Assembly (NCBI GenBank): GCA_948567375.1
Contig: OX419762.1
Span: 39,351,034-39,415,033 of the forward strand
Length of the DNA stretch: 64,000 nucleotides
Reading direction: 5' to 3'
Source of the DNA: Lunularia cruciata
Lineage: Eukaryota > Streptophyta > Marchantiopsida > Lunulariales > Lunulariaceae
The notes under the pieces are model-generated. The model was given only the letters and a program-made list of their open reading frames with translations. It made no database searches and was not told the DNA's origin. Shown here piece by piece: positions 32,750-45,600 of this stretch; the stretch's first letter is position 1; every line of letters begins with the position of its first letter. Both the position numbers and the translations under genes were made by a program.

Positions 32750-35700
32750 TTTGGTTATTACGTGTCTCTTTGTAATTCCGGTGGGACTGGTGCTTGGGCC
32801 TCATGCAAACTTGTTTTTGTAAGAACAACAATAATATACCACTATAGGAAATTACTCAAAATCTTAAGGCCAAAGTTATTTCTTCACTTTGACTTCGTCC
32901 GCATTACATTTCTGGGGACTTGCTCTTTCAGCATTTCATCCTCTTTTTAAGAACATCTAGTTCAATTGCCTTTCCAGTCTCCCTATAAGACTGTAGATAG
33001 AATAGAAACATAGCTACTAATACTCATCTTGCCCATCGTGACGAGGGTCTGTGCATGTCGTCTTAAAGCAAAACTGGCCACAAGGACCAATGCAAGCGGT
33101 TTCAGATACGAGGATCATCTATTTGTCCATGCTTTTGAGTTGTCTCGAATCCATGTGTCGTCTCGTGTACGAGAAAACAACGAAAGGCGAGGCCTTTGCC
33201 TCAGCTTTCAGAATCGAATCACGTGTTCGCCCTCACGTGTCTTGGAGCAACCATTCCGATATAGACAGAGAGTTTGTGATTCATTGAGACTGGGACAGCT
33301 TTTCAGAAGAGTCCCTTCTTTTCTCTTGGTCTTTATGGATCGCTTTCAGCAGAATTTGGGCACTTATAACATTGTGCACTGATGGAATAATACGTGTCTT
33401 TGACTGAAGAGGTCATATGTCGAATTTGACGTGATTAACATTAATCCTGTGTGTTTGAATAAGTTGCAAAATATGCCTGTCTTTTTCTTTGCCTGTATGT
33501 ATCGCTTTTTTTTGTGTGTGTGTGTATTTCTGTAGATATTTGGAATTTATTTCTGGGTGGACTGATAACTTATAAGGTTCTTTGATTGAAGTGGACCTCA
33601 ATAGACTTATATCGTTATTAAAATTCATCATGTGCTCTTTTAATAAAGCGATACCCGTTTCCTTATAGTGAAATATGGCCTAAGAAATAGTGCATTGTCT
33701 GTCAGTTTATATGGGAATATCAATACCTTTTCATTGCAGGCAGATCCAAATTAAGAGTTTCATGTGTTTCCGGGCTAGAAACGTACGGGACTATATAATA
33801 TTTCTTCTCTAAATAACATTTTGAATCGATACGTTGCTTTCACATTATCCTGTTTCTGTTTATGCGTTGCCATTATGCACACAAAGATATAGCTCAAACT
33901 TTCTAACTTTAGCCCCTGATAATCTCTCTGCGATACATAATCATGAGTTTTGTGTCTAAGTCCAATATAAGATGTTATGTCTCTGGTTCAAACAAAAACA
34001 AACTACTACTATGTTCCCCCCTAATTTTATTCGGAAAATTTCCAAATCACAATTATGTGGAGGCAACTCTAATTAAGAAAATTTCTGCTACAGAAAATTT
34101 GGCTCCATATCCACATTATTGCCTACAAATGGATTTGTATGCAACTTTTAAACATGGTTTAACTAGTGTCCCATGTACGTCATAAGAAAAGGTTCGGGTG
34201 CAGATTCCTCAACTATTTCTCTCTTCCTCCCGATCGGAGCCAGAACTGGCGGTGCCTTCACTATCCACTACGGCTACAGTAGAGAGCGGGTACTCGGTCA
34301 ACCAGCACTAGTTGGACATGTGACCAGCTACTGTACGGGCATGCTCCAGCCGTCCATGCTCATCGGCGTCCACTTGATTCCGTCCGTTATAGGTTTGACG
34401 ACGTTCTGTGGATATTTACGAGAGTGCTTTCCGGGATTGCGGGAATTAAAGATGCAGCAGGCCAGGTCATTTCGCTTCAAATTGAAGCGTACAGGTGGCA
34501 AGGTTTGAAAGAGTAAGCAGATACGATGTCCGGTGAGGCCAGCTATTCCCATGTCCTTCTCTGTCCGGCCAGGTCCTCCGTCCATCAGGGGCCCACGTAA
34601 GCGAATGTTGCATCCTAGAGCCACATCTGAAGGACGCCCGACGATAGCCGACAGATTCACCTCAGTGGTCTATTCCACGCTTACATTCTTTGAAAACTCA
34701 TACTCCACGTTTTAGACCAGCCTTTCCACGCCACGCCATTGCTGAGAAAACTGCCTGTTTCCATGTGGCGGCGTTTAGTCGCGACTTGCATGTAGTGTTC
34801 ATCCGGCATAACGTGGTCGCTCGGTCAATCTGTCCGTCACCTTGAGTTCCACCTGACGTGGTAAGTACTTAACATTAGGGGGTGATAGTCGAAACTCCTT
34901 CGCAACTAACTCAGACCAAAGGTTACGTTAGCAACCAAGGTTGTACTTACCGGCAACCCGCTAGGATCACAGAGAGGACTTCACCATGTCATCGTCATCA
35001 TCCAAACCGGTAATCACATTCAAACCAAGCAAGAACGTAGTCTCTCCCACCAAAGCCGGTAAGCATATTAAGCTCGTTTACAAGCAGTTCTAAAGAAACT
35101 CGTTATCCCTTGGATCACGCGTCCGGTACCTTGCATTTATGCTTACACAGGAGACCTTTTGGCTGATTGCCAAGAGGTGAAGAGGACGACTGACTGCTAA
35201 CCAGAGGCCGGGGTCAATGTGCGTAATTTATGTGCTGAAGCTTTGGAGAAGATTGACCACATCCCGTGGTGTCCGGTTGGTAAATGCCCCATTTAGGTCC
35301 AAACAGCAGTCCACAATGTACCATGTAAGTGGACAAGTTTGGACAACCAGGCGTAGTTTCCTAGAGGCAAGACAGGGCGTGCGAACTACGTAGAATATCA
35401 GGGAATATCACCTCCGTACGGTGCGTGGAGAGAGGGGAATCTGGCAGGAACGCGAACAGGGCCATGGACATGGGAACAAAAGCAGTGCCCCACCGTCTGT
35501 CCGTCCGTCCGTCGACTGATCTTTTGTTGCTAGCTCACCCAGTGACAGTGGTGTTCCTCCCGCTTCCTAAGGCCCGCGTTTTCTCGTTGCTTTTTTGACG
35601 GATGTTGGCTGATGATTGTAACCCCTTGCTTTGGTGCCACTACTCCTCTCATGTCCCTATACAGCTCTTTCGCGTCCTTCCCCCGCAAGGTCGGTCGCAC

Positions 35701-35919
35701 TGCGTTCTCTCGCCCGGTGTGGAGCGAGCCAGTGTCGTTGTTTGTGTTTGTTCATTCCTCCTTAAGATTACACATTTGTATTGTCGTTGTGGCTCCGTTT
35801 ACAGATAGTGATTGATATTAAGGCTAATACCACTCGGACTTTGAGGAGAATTGATGCGCAAGGTCTTGCGTTGTGACGGGATTTGAGGGGAAGAGGAGGG
35901 ACGACGAGGGAGAACAAGG
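32750..35919. other. upstream region of the Qa-SNARE gene
   Basis: Sequence becomes more GC-rich and complex, with CG-containing stretches and no transposon motifs. Frames of 110-117 codons at 33,029-33,382 and 34,173-34,508 lack recognisable domains. Short simple repeats occur: (TG)n near 33,513-33,525 and GTCC units near 35,495-35,512. The promoter and 5' UTR of the SNARE gene must lie in the distal part, but no clear TATA box or start site could be fixed. Confidence 0.4.
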
Positions 35920-38340
35920 ATGAGCTTCTTAGATCTAGAGGCCGGCGGGCCACCGCCGAGTAGGCGCGATGGAAGAAAGGATCAGGATCCAACACAGGCC
36001 TTGGCTGCCGGAGTTTTCCAGATCAACACTGCCGTTTCCACTTTTAAACGATTAGTGAATACCCTCGGAACGCCCAAAGATACCCCAGAGCTACGGGAGA
36101 AGCTGTAAGTGGAATTGAATCTCAGTTATGGATGTTCCGTACCCGTGTGCAGTCGAATGGACTGTTTTGCTGCATCCTGGTTTTGAATGTTCAGATTTTT
36201 TGATTCACTGTCCTTAATTTCTGTTATTCGGGCATGCCGTAGGCACAAAACTCGGCAACACATCGGACAATTGGCTAAAGACACTTCCGCAAGACTTAAA
36301 TCAGCCTCCGAAGTCGACCAATACACAGAAGTAACTGTAAGTCGGACCATCACCCCTCGCATTGACCTAATCTGATTGTGGAGGGGAAATTCTGAGGTTA
36401 CCTGGAAGCCATTTTTTGTAATCTGGTGGGTGAGCAGGATGTCTCGTATGTCGGCTGTAAAGTTCTGGTCGAGTTTCTTGATTAACGTGCTGCGAAATTG
36501 GAGTGTCGATCGGTGTCCATATATAAGGCGTGGGTATTCTGCTTACACTGTTTAGTCGGTTCTCTGGAATCAGCCAACGTGTCGGGCAAGTTTTGGAGGC
36601 AGAGAGAATGTCAGACATCCGGTAGTTGTGAGAGTGAATTTTCGAATACGCCCGTCCACCGTGGTAATTTGCGGAGTATTAGCTGTCCAGTCAGTCCTTT
36701 CTCTCTGGTAGTTAGGGTAGTGAATTTCTGTTCGGAATCTTAACTTACGCCCGCTAGATGGAGACCGGTGGGGAGCTGACTTGCTGTAGATCACTTAATC
36801 AAGGAATGGCAAGGCGTCAGTCCTATTCTGAAGTACTAGCATTTACCAATTTCAAAGTTCTTCCTCAACTCTCACCTGCAGGCAAGCAAAAAGGTAGGAG
36901 ATGCAAAACTCGCAAAAGACTTCCAGGCTGTTCTCAAAGAGTTCCAAAAAGCACAGAAAGTTGCAGTCGAGCGGGAAACTTCGTACGCACCTTTTGTGGC
37001 ACAAGCTGCTTTACCACCGAGGTGAGATCGTCATCTCGATTTTGTTGTTTGGTGCAACGCTGTTTGTCAAGTTGGAGTTAGTGTAAACAGTTCGTTCTTA
37101 TTCTCACGAAGCCACTAGGTCACCAGACTTGCTCTGTCAGTCTGAAGTACGGTTTTAGGAGATCTTCACTCTAGGGAAGTTGTGATGTTGTAGCGGACCT
37201 TGCTACTAATTCAGTGAATGAGAAATTATATTAGATTGTCGAGACATACATATTTTAAGCGTGTGGATGTGAATTGATGTGAATGGAGGCCGGAAGTCAT
37301 TACTTTTATACCCTATGTAATTTTTAGATTTTCGTAGCACTGCCGTCATATTGTCGAGGAATTCGTTCGTGGTTACAATGTAGTTGTAGTGCTTGCTCTA
37401 ATGCCTGTAGCCCCATCATGCCTGATTGGATCATCACGTTTGACATATTTCTGCAGTTATTCCTCGAGTGACCTCAAGTCTCAACCGGAGGAAAATCAGG
37501 AGCAACGTCAGTTGCTTATTGAACAGAGAAAACAGGATGTCCTTCAATTAGAGAATGAAGTTGTTTTCAATGAGGCAGTCATTGAAGAACGGGAGCTGGG
37601 TATCCGCGAAATTCAGGAACAAATTGGGGAGGTGAATGAGATTTTCAAAGATCTCGCCGTGCTGCTACACGAGCAAGGAGTCATGATAGGTGAGTTGCTG
37701 TGCTCCTCATGCTTGAACATCTGTTTTTGAGCTCTTTGTTCACGGTTGATCATAAGTAGTGACCATCGATTTCGGCACTAGCCGTGTACGGCCATATCAT
37801 GCTTAATTTTTCTTCTATCGGGGAATCTACAGGATGTGGACCTGTGGGTACGTACACATGTAGTATCTGGGGCCAATTTTTGGAGCCTTAGTGACTGCGT
37901 TTCTCTAACATTCTTTTTACACGTCTACGTGTGCAGACAATATTGATTCCAACATAGAGAACTCGCATGCCGCCACTACCCAGGCGAACCGCCAACTCAC
38001 CAAAGCCTCGAAGACTCAAAAGTCAAATAACTCATTGGTGAGTAATACAAGCTACCTTCCTGTTAATGATTTTTGTATCCTCACTTGCAGTGATGGTGGG
38101 TGACTTTATTTCTTACGTCCATCCATTGTGTTTATTTGCTCGTCTAGATAGTTCTTCTACGAAAGAGGTAAGTCATGTTCGTCGAGTGTCACTAAAGTGC
38201 TCGTACTAGCATGTAATAGACTGTTGTGAAGTTTCAAGTTCTCATCACTGATCGTGGTTTTGTCATGTCTTCAGTCGTGCTTGCTACTCATCATATTTGG
38301 CGTAGCACTGCTTATTGTCATCATCCTCGTGTTTGCATGA
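35920..38340 (+). CDS. SYP2/PEP12-type Qa-SNARE syntaxin (vacuolar/prevacuolar)
   Basis: This membrane-anchored t-SNARE pairs with Qb, Qc and R-SNAREs to fuse vesicles with late endosome and vacuole membranes. Six exons can be read with GT-AG borders: 35,920-36,104; 36,243-36,336; 36,882-37,021; 37,457-37,689; 37,937-38,037; 38,275-38,340. They join in phase to 819 bp, 272 residues, the usual length of plant SYP21/22. The start [10 protein letters not shown] matches the family N-terminus. The N-terminal helical region covers about residues 30-130 ([33 protein letters not shown]) and the SNARE motif about 180-245, with zero-layer Gln213 in HEQGVMI. A single C-terminal transmembrane segment lies at 252-272 ([19 protein letters not shown]). 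No disruption is seen. Paralogue choice within SYP2 is uncertain. Confidence 0.93.
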
Positions 38341-41300
38341 AAAGGGCCCTGCAGCTTTCTGCCATTTATTAAACAGCGTGGATAATAAGTTGAGGACAAT
38401 CTCAACAGGTGCATGTACATTTCCATAACCTGGGTATTGGTCTTGTTTTGCACCAATCTTGTACGACTAGAAATTGAAATTAGGATTCTTCTGTGTATAT
38501 CTCCCAATTTTAAGAAGCCCATTGTTCAATTATGGAGACCATTCTTCGAAGCACGAGCTCCTGATGGGCCAGTTTGTTTGGGCAATATTTCAAATCGGTT
38601 TTTGAGGTGTATATTAGAGTTGAAAAAGAAGATTCTCAAGTCCAGTGGAACTTTTGATCAAAGTGAAAAAGCTGAGCTTTGTGAGGTACTTTTCATGTTA
38701 TCGAGCAAATAAAGAAGTGGACAGCCGCAGGTCTGATGGTCTATCTAGATGTTCAGTCGGTATAGTGCCCAAGAGCTGAAGGCCACTCCGTTCTCTGACT
38801 CCGGACGTCTTTGTGCATCTTGTGTTTCACCCATACATGCATGGTTGCCTTTATGCCCTTATGAGTGCAGAAGAATTTACCGAATGTTTAAGAGGATGAT
38901 GAAAGTTTGTGAAAATATCGTATATCTGCTAAATATACTTGAAAAGTAAGGTCGCGAATGATGAGTCAAAATGCACTTTTGGAGTGTGCACTTCTCTGCA
39001 TCAATTTCTATCATCTCATATGCGGTCTTTTATGGAATGTTGATCTTGTGGCTCAGGCCTGCCTCAGCTTCTTTCGGAACTTAGCTACCTTTGTTCCTCG
39101 TTTCAAATTTGATTCATCCGTAATTTATGGTCTGTTTCTGCATTCTTATAATAGTGCTCCTCTATCACACCTGCTGAGAATTGCTAGTGTTCCCTTTGGC
39201 TCCAATTAATAGCTTACCTGGAGATGTGACGGATGAATGGCTTCGCAGAAGATCTTGAACTTTACTATGCATCTGGTTTTCTGTAGGTTAAAAGTATTTT
39301 GTTGGTGTATTGGCGTGCTGAGAGCCCGTCAACGTGTCTCCTGTACCACCTACAGTGGAGCGTCTTCAGTTCTCCTTTAGTTTAGAGAGTTTTTGTGCTT
39401 ATTATACTGTTAACAAAGCGCGCATGCGCGTTCGGATCTCTACGCCCATCTTAAGGGTATCCTTTGTCTGCGGGAATTGTGCAATATTTCAGTTGCGACC
39501 AATGTGACCATCTCTTATATGTTGAGATCAATGTAGTGATTTACCTTTACAGGACCTGAAATTATTTCGATGTCGCAGAAGTTCTATTTGCTGAAAACGA
39601 CATGTTCATGCACTGTCGCTTGAATCTTTAATTTAGGGTCTTTGCTGGTTGAGCTCAAGTGCCAATTGAGATGTGAGATTCGGAATGCTGGTGAAGCTTT
39701 TGTTGGATTCTGGACATTATGTAGTCCCGTGAACTTTCGGGGATGCGGAATGGTGGTTAATGAGTTGGGCTTTCTGCATTCTGTTTACAGTGCATACGTT
39801 CAAAAGCCAGTCGGGAATTTGATATTAGCTGGCAGTTTTTGGACATTGAGTTAAACGAACGCCCAACATATCGTTAAAACCTTCACCATTCTGTCCAAGA
39901 ATGGCTTCCCTTGCGAACATGAGGCTTAATGATGAGGTTTAGTGGAGTGCTCCTTTTGTGATTCCATCATTCCGAGTTCTGTACTACGATTTGGCAAAAG
40001 CAGTGTTAACTGCCGTCTAATCACTTGCAGTATGGCCTCGTTGAGGAGGAATGCAACTAATAGAGCTTCTGAACTCCACACATGCCTGGGAAATAGTTTT
40101 TGCTTCGGATGCCCATATGGGTCTTGCGTGTGAAATTGGATTTGGAGAAAATAAGCTACGCGTGGTTTTGATCAGCTTGGCCAATTATGCAAACCCATTA
40201 AAACAGGAATCGGACTTTATCTAGATCATGGAAATGACAGGTACTGTGAAAATGTACTGACAGAAACAACCTGTTCTAGTCTGATGTCTGAACACAGTGA
40301 TCGTCGGTGATAATTCACATGGGTGAAGGTTAAAACCACCTGACATTATTGTGGCCTAAGAGGCCTAATTACTAAGCGAATAATCGGCCGAGAAGAATAC
40401 TGCTCTTTGTCCTTTGAAGACTTTAGCATTGAAATTAAATGAGGAGAGTTGACGACGATGAAACAATTACTTCAACTTTATTTGTCTCTACGTTTCGAAC
40501 TTTGATACAAATTATTTGAAAATACTCGAACGCGTTCTACGCGTAAGTGATCTCGACTGTTCTCTTCCCGGGATATTGCTGCACTGTGGTGCTTCTATAA
40601 TCCAATCTAACGATATTAACTCCTAACGCACCCTTAGCACTTCCCAATTTCGTGATGGTCTGAACTACAGAAAGTGAGCCGTGTCGTGACCTCAGCTCCT
40701 GCTAGTTTTAGATGTCTAACATCCTGGGCTGCTGAGCAAAATCACTATGTCTACGTCCCAGAGCTGTGGAGAGCAGTTGTGGAAGCTGGCCTTCTTACTT
40801 GCCTTCCAACATTAGTAGTCGGTGTTAAGAAGCCGGCAACGGCGATGATCTTCATAGAACCTAAAGCTTTGTTGTTTAATTTAGTCCTTTGCATGTCTCT
40901 AACAAAAAGGTATCTGCTCACTTTCTCTCCCAACGCACTCTTATCTCAAGTTCGTTGTCACAGGTAGATCGTCATTCCAAGGGAGAGACCGAGGAGATTA
41001 AACCTTGCCAGAGAGGAAGTTGTCTACGTGAAGCCCATTCATGCTCTCCGGCGCGTTTGCCTTTTCTTAATCTCCATCACTTGCAACATCATCTTCTTTG
41101 TCAGGCAATCATAAGGGTTATGAATATCATTATCTCGTACTGTCCTTCGTATTCCAGTGCTACTTCTTCTTGCTCCTGTAGATTGAGCGTATTTTGATTA
41201 AATAGTAAAGCATAACAAAGTAATTGGAGGCCCCTTTAGCCTGAAGTGCGACTGTTAAGAACACAGTCCGCATGAGATTGAATCTGGGAAGCAAGAACAG

Positions 41301-42784
41301 ATCTTGGAACAGCAGAGGTGTAGAGATGAATATTCACAGCTAAAGCTAGACCTCTGGGTTCATTAGGCTCTGCTTGGCATCATAAACGTTGACCTAGTTT
41401 GCAAAGCAGACGTGCAAAGACTGATATGAAGAGAACCTAATGCGGCTGGTCGATGAATTGCACTATTCTCAATCAAGTGTACCCTACAATGCTCCTGCAT
41501 ACTACCAGGAAATTGCAGCTAAATTGCAGTAAGACGAAGAAACGACGACATGTTAGTGGTCCGACGAATGAAAAGACGAGTGTGACAGGGTTTTAGAGCG
41601 CTAGAGATGGACTCTGGAACAAGCCACTGAAAGCTATTTGAACGACTATAGATACTCCCAGATACAATCAAGCTGACCGAAGGATTACCACCAGATGATC
41701 CCAATAGAATCTCTGGGGAAATTATTTAGTCAGTTCACAGGCTCTAACACCAGTACCCGGATGATCAACAGCAAATACCAATCAAAGCTTGCTGACTCTT
41801 CTGAACTGGGAGCAAGCTCACCACCAAAAGGTTTCCCAAATCGTCCACCTACAATGTTTAACTTCTCCCAATCCGGTCACGTTGAGTGATTGACATACAA
41901 CTAGAACACGGTTCCCTACCCACATCGACATGCAATAGACACTCTTCTCCCTATCTGGACGTAATAGTAACGGATTTACTGACAACTGAATCAGAAACTA
42001 AGCCTCACATATGTACGCAATTTGTTCAAGGATAAGGCAAGATGAGAAATCAAAAATAATCAGACGTGCATCAGGTCTTTCAGTACGTCTTGAACTCCGA
42101 TACTGACATAAGTAAGGAGGTAACAACCGATTGGCCAATTGTACAACGAGACATAGTAAGTCAAGCGGATGATCGGGACAGGATGGGACGTCTAAAAGTA
42201 GAAGAAACAGGATACATGTGAGCAAAGGGAACTAAGGACATTTACTACAGCTTCAGAGCTACAAACTGTAGGTACACAAGAAAAAATGTGAAAGAAATGA
42301 ACAGGCCCAAAGGAAGAACTTAATTGTACAGAGCCTTTGTCTCCTTGAATGCTTTCCAGCTCAGGCTTGTTGTAAGAAAAAACTTACAACGGCCAACAAA
42401 ATTATTCTGAAAATGGATGATATCCACTACACAATTTGCAAGTCTAGTCAGGATCAGGTCCAAATGATGCACTGATTTTCTCTCTAGAATCGACCAGATA
42501 AACTTAGACATCTGAGAGGGAACCACATCTTGCTACCTTCCCACTGGGAAAACTTATTCCAGTACAATCGATCACGCGACTCCTAGTTCCTCGAGCGTTA
42601 AAAGATCGGGGTCAAAGAGGTATATATTAGCAAGTTAGTACTGAGGTCGATATTGTAATGTTTCGTACTGGGAATCTGTCAACTGGTGGGGAGGGGGTCG
42701 ATTGTGCACTGAATCAGGTACTGTAAAAAATAATGGAAATCAGTACTCTGCCAGTCTTATAATTTTGTGGGAAGAGTGATCAAC
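38341..42784. other. intergenic DNA between convergent host genes
   Basis: It holds the 3' UTRs of both neighbours. Frames up to about 100 codons (for example 38,413-38,712, 40,674-40,967 and 40,889-41,197) lack domains, start context or splice-linked continuation. No transposon motifs were recognised, in contrast with both flanks. A non-coding transcript or a small lineage-specific gene cannot be excluded. Confidence 0.4.
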
Positions 42785-44179
42785 TCACTTGGCACCCTGT
42801 TTCTTGCAGAAGGCTTCAATCCACTCAATCGTCATACTCTTGGGCCTCTCAATGGGAAGACCAAATGCTCGGTCCCAAATAAGCTGAGACAGCACACCCA
42901 TGGTTCGAGACACACCAAACATAACTGTGTAGAAATTTGCTTCTTTCAATCCATAGTACTGAAGCAAAACTCCGCTATGGGCATCAACATTGGGCCAAGG
43001 GTTCTTCACCTTGCCGAGTTCCAGTAGAATGGGTGGGACGACCTCGTAGATTTTAGACACCATCTGAAACATGGGATCATTGGGCAGATGCTTCAGAGCA
43101 AACTCACGCTGGCATATATACCTGGGATCCGTTTTCCTGAGAACAGCGTGACCATATCCGGGAACGACCTTTCCACTCGTAAGGGTCTTCCAAATAAATT
43201 CCTTCAGTTGCTCCGTGCTCACGTCAGTTCCAATCTCTGCAACAAGATCCTGAATCCACCGCAACACTTCCTGGTTCGCCAGACCATGCAGAGGCCCTGC
43301 CAACCCGTTCATTCCAGCAGCCACACACAGGTAAGGGTCAGAAAGCGCACTTCCCACCAGATGCACGGTGTGTGCACTCACATTTCCTCCTTCATGATCC
43401 GTGTGGATTGACAAATACAGCCGCATCAGTTCGTGAAACTTGTCATCATCATATCCCAACATGTGTGCAAAGTTTGCAGAGTAGTCCAAACTGCGGTCAG
43501 CAGCAATAGTCTTCCCCCCCCTGTAGGTCCTCCTGTAAATGTAAGCAGCAATCTCTGGCAACCGAGCGATCAAATTCATCGAATCTTCATAAGTTGGCTC
43601 CCAGTACTTGCGCTTGTCAATACCCTTCTCATAAGCCTTTGCAAACTCGCTCTCTGTCTGCAGAGCCATGATCCCAGTAGTGAGTTGGGTCATAGGGTGG
43701 GCCGTTTCCGGAAGCGCATTGAGGACATCAAAAACGTGGCCGGGGATTTTAGATCTGTCCTTGAACTCCTGAGTCAATCCATTTACTTGCTCTTTTGTAG
43801 GTATCTCCCCTGTCACTAACAACCAAAACAAACCTTCCGGAAGAGGCTCTCCTTTGGGGATGGCCGCGGGAAGCTTTGCCTGGCACTCAGGAATGGTCAT
43901 GTTCCTGAACCGGATACCTTCATCGGGATCCAACAGCGAAGTCTCCCACAACATGCCCTTGATCCCTCTCATTCCACCAATTGCCATGTCGACGGTTGTC
44001 TCCCCCAGCGAGGTCTTCCCATACTTGGTCCTCAAATCCTTGAGCCTGGCTTGCTCTTCGGGTACCAATTGCTCCAATCGTGTCCTCAGATCAGGGCTGT
44101 TGGACAATTGCCGAACCCATTGCAGGTTTTGTGCCGTCCTCTTCCCCTGATCTACCAGCATTCGCATCATCCTCACCAT
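42785..44179 (-). CDS. citrate synthase, mitochondrial type, intronless
   Basis: It condenses acetyl-CoA with oxaloacetate to citrate in the mitochondrial matrix. The open frame extends upstream to 44,347 but only through a TTG; the first in-frame ATG is at 44,179, with strong context (AAAAGATGG). It gives 464 residues, close to the family's usual length of about 470. The N-terminus ([17 protein letters not shown]) is basic and lacks acids at its very start, as in a matrix presequence. The catalytic triad is present: His298 in [10 protein letters not shown], His344 in [13 protein letters not shown], Asp399 in [22 protein letters not shown] is conserved; the next residue is Val where relatives have Gly or Ser. 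The C-terminus QGAK is not a peroxisomal signal. The complete absence of introns is unusual for plant mitochondrial citrate synthase and suggests a retrocopy or lineage-wide intron loss. It looks functional. Confidence 0.95.
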   Translation of the reverse strand: MVRMMRMLVDQGKRTAQNLQWVRQLSNSPDLRTRLEQLVPEEQARLKDLRTKYGKTSLGETTVDMAIGGMRGIKGMLWETSLLDPDEGIRFRNMTIPECQAKLPAAIPKGEPLPEGLFWLLVTGEIPTKEQVNGLTQEFKDRSKIPGHVFDVLNALPETAHPMTQLTTGIMALQTESEFAKAYEKGIDKRKYWEPTYEDSMNLIARLPEIAAYIYRRTYRGGKTIAADRSLDYSANFAHMLGYDDDKFHELMRLYLSIHTDHEGGNVSAHTVHLVGSALSDPYLCVAAGMNGLAGPLHGLANQEVLRWIQDLVAEIGTDVSTEQLKEFIWKTLTSGKVVPGYGHAVLRKTDPRYICQREFALKHLPNDPMFQMVSKIYEVVPPILLELGKVKNPWPNVDAHSGVLLQYYGLKEANFYTVMFGVSRTMGVLSQLIWDRAFGLPIERPKSMTIEWIEAFCKKQGAK

Positions 44180-45600
44180 CTTTTCTCCCTTTCCCTGTCG
44201 CCTGATTGATAACACCTTACAAACTTCTTGTACTGCTTGGTTCACGACGACTCGCAAACTTCGTCTTCTACTACTAGTACCACGAAGGTAGATATAAGAA
44301 TTGATGACTGACAGGGACCACACCCCTCGGCCCCGGAGCGCGATCAAATTGTGCTTCTGCTGCTGATGGAGAAGGGGACAAGTAAGACGGGCTGATACCT
44401 ACAGACTACAGTATCAACAACGCAGCAACAGTCAGTAGTAGTCAATCGCTCCTTTCCTTGTGTCAAACTTTTGCAGTCATCTACGGACCAATCTCTCTCC
44501 CCCGTCCAGCACTGGGACCTCGACCTTTCCTACTTTGATGTCAGCAACCGACGAACCAACAACGAACGAATGTATGAGCTCTGCTTTCGCCAAGCAAGTC
44601 CTGCGCATGCAATCATCTCCATGTGGGACCTCCTCCTGTTCCACAGAGACTTTGCACTCTAGTTTTCTAGACTGCACTACTTCCCTCGTGATAGAGAAAA
44701 CTTAGTAGCCAGTCATAGCCTCTACCATGTTGAGGTTGGAGTCAAACTCATAATATGGAGAAGGAGTTCCTTTCAACTTCTATGATTCAACTGCAAGGAT
44801 TAAAATTGGTGAGCGAATTTCACATGTGGGATTCCTATGTAATGATGGTACGCTGATCCCATTTTAAGTTATGTGCATACCACGGTTCAATATGTATTAT
44901 GTCACACCTCGAGATTTCAAACACAAGTGCCCATAGATGACTAATCAAATTGTTGCCTATTGTTGTGCATCGAGTTTTCACCTAGTTTTGTGAACTCGCT
45001 ATCCTCTGCAGGATAATGAAGGTGTTTATCATATAAGACTTATGTAAAGTAGAGAATCTGCTCTCTACTTCTGGTGGGTGAGTACAGTAGTGTTCAACAA
45101 CCAGCACGACATATAATAGTAGTCCGCCATAACCTCGTGTGAAGCACATACGGAGGGTGTACTCAAACCCTCCACAGGGGCGAACTTATCCAAATTCGAT
45201 CATTTGCCTGCAAGTTTGAAACTTGTGATGGCATCTTGTGTCTTCTATCCTTGTTACAGCTTGCTAGATGAAATTGGCATGTGGGTTCACATAAGGAGCC
45301 ATGTTATCGTGGTTCCATAGAGGAAAACAAGTAGATTTAGACCGAATCTAAGGTTTTAATGTGTTGAACAAGTATCATATGGATCAGTTAAGTTGCATCA
45401 GGTAACCACGTTACACCTTCTACACTTGAAATTTATTTATCTGGTGAGTTATTTTGACCCTGATTCGTTTACCAGAATCTTTTTGTAGATGGATATTTGC
45501 TTCAAGTATTTGCAGTTTATTTTCCATTCTTATGATCCTAGACACTTGAATATACTTCTGTTACCGAAAACTTATTGTTGGTACAATATTTGTTACGATT
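44180..45600. other. citrate synthase 5' region
   Basis: It contains the 5' UTR and promoter on the minus strand. Short frames on both strands at 44,460-44,705 are not supported as genes. No convincing TATA box was found. A CCCCTAAA doublet near 45,665-45,685 resembles a telomere-type box but is short. Confidence 0.45.

Noticed and set aside
33029-33382. 117-codon frame upstream of the SNARE gene
   Set aside because: No recognised motif, overlapping alternative frames of similar length, and no evidence of coding bias. Left as upstream DNA.
34173-34660. overlapping frames on both strands of about 110 codons
   Set aside because: Higher GC makes long chance frames common here, and neither shows a domain.
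36758-37081. 107-codon plus-strand frame
   Set aside because: It overlaps exon 3 of the SNARE gene in a different frame and runs through intron sequence.
40674-41197. two plus-strand frames of about 100 codons between the host genes
   Set aside because: No domain, no conserved composition and inconsistent frames. I could not support a third gene.
42767-44150. plus-strand frames of 86-128 codons over citrate synthase
   Set aside because: They are antisense shadows of the conserved enzyme frame.
44180-44347. 56-codon N-terminal extension of citrate synthase
   Set aside because: It begins with TTG, not ATG. The first in-frame ATG at 44,179 has good context and gives a normal-length protein with a presequence.
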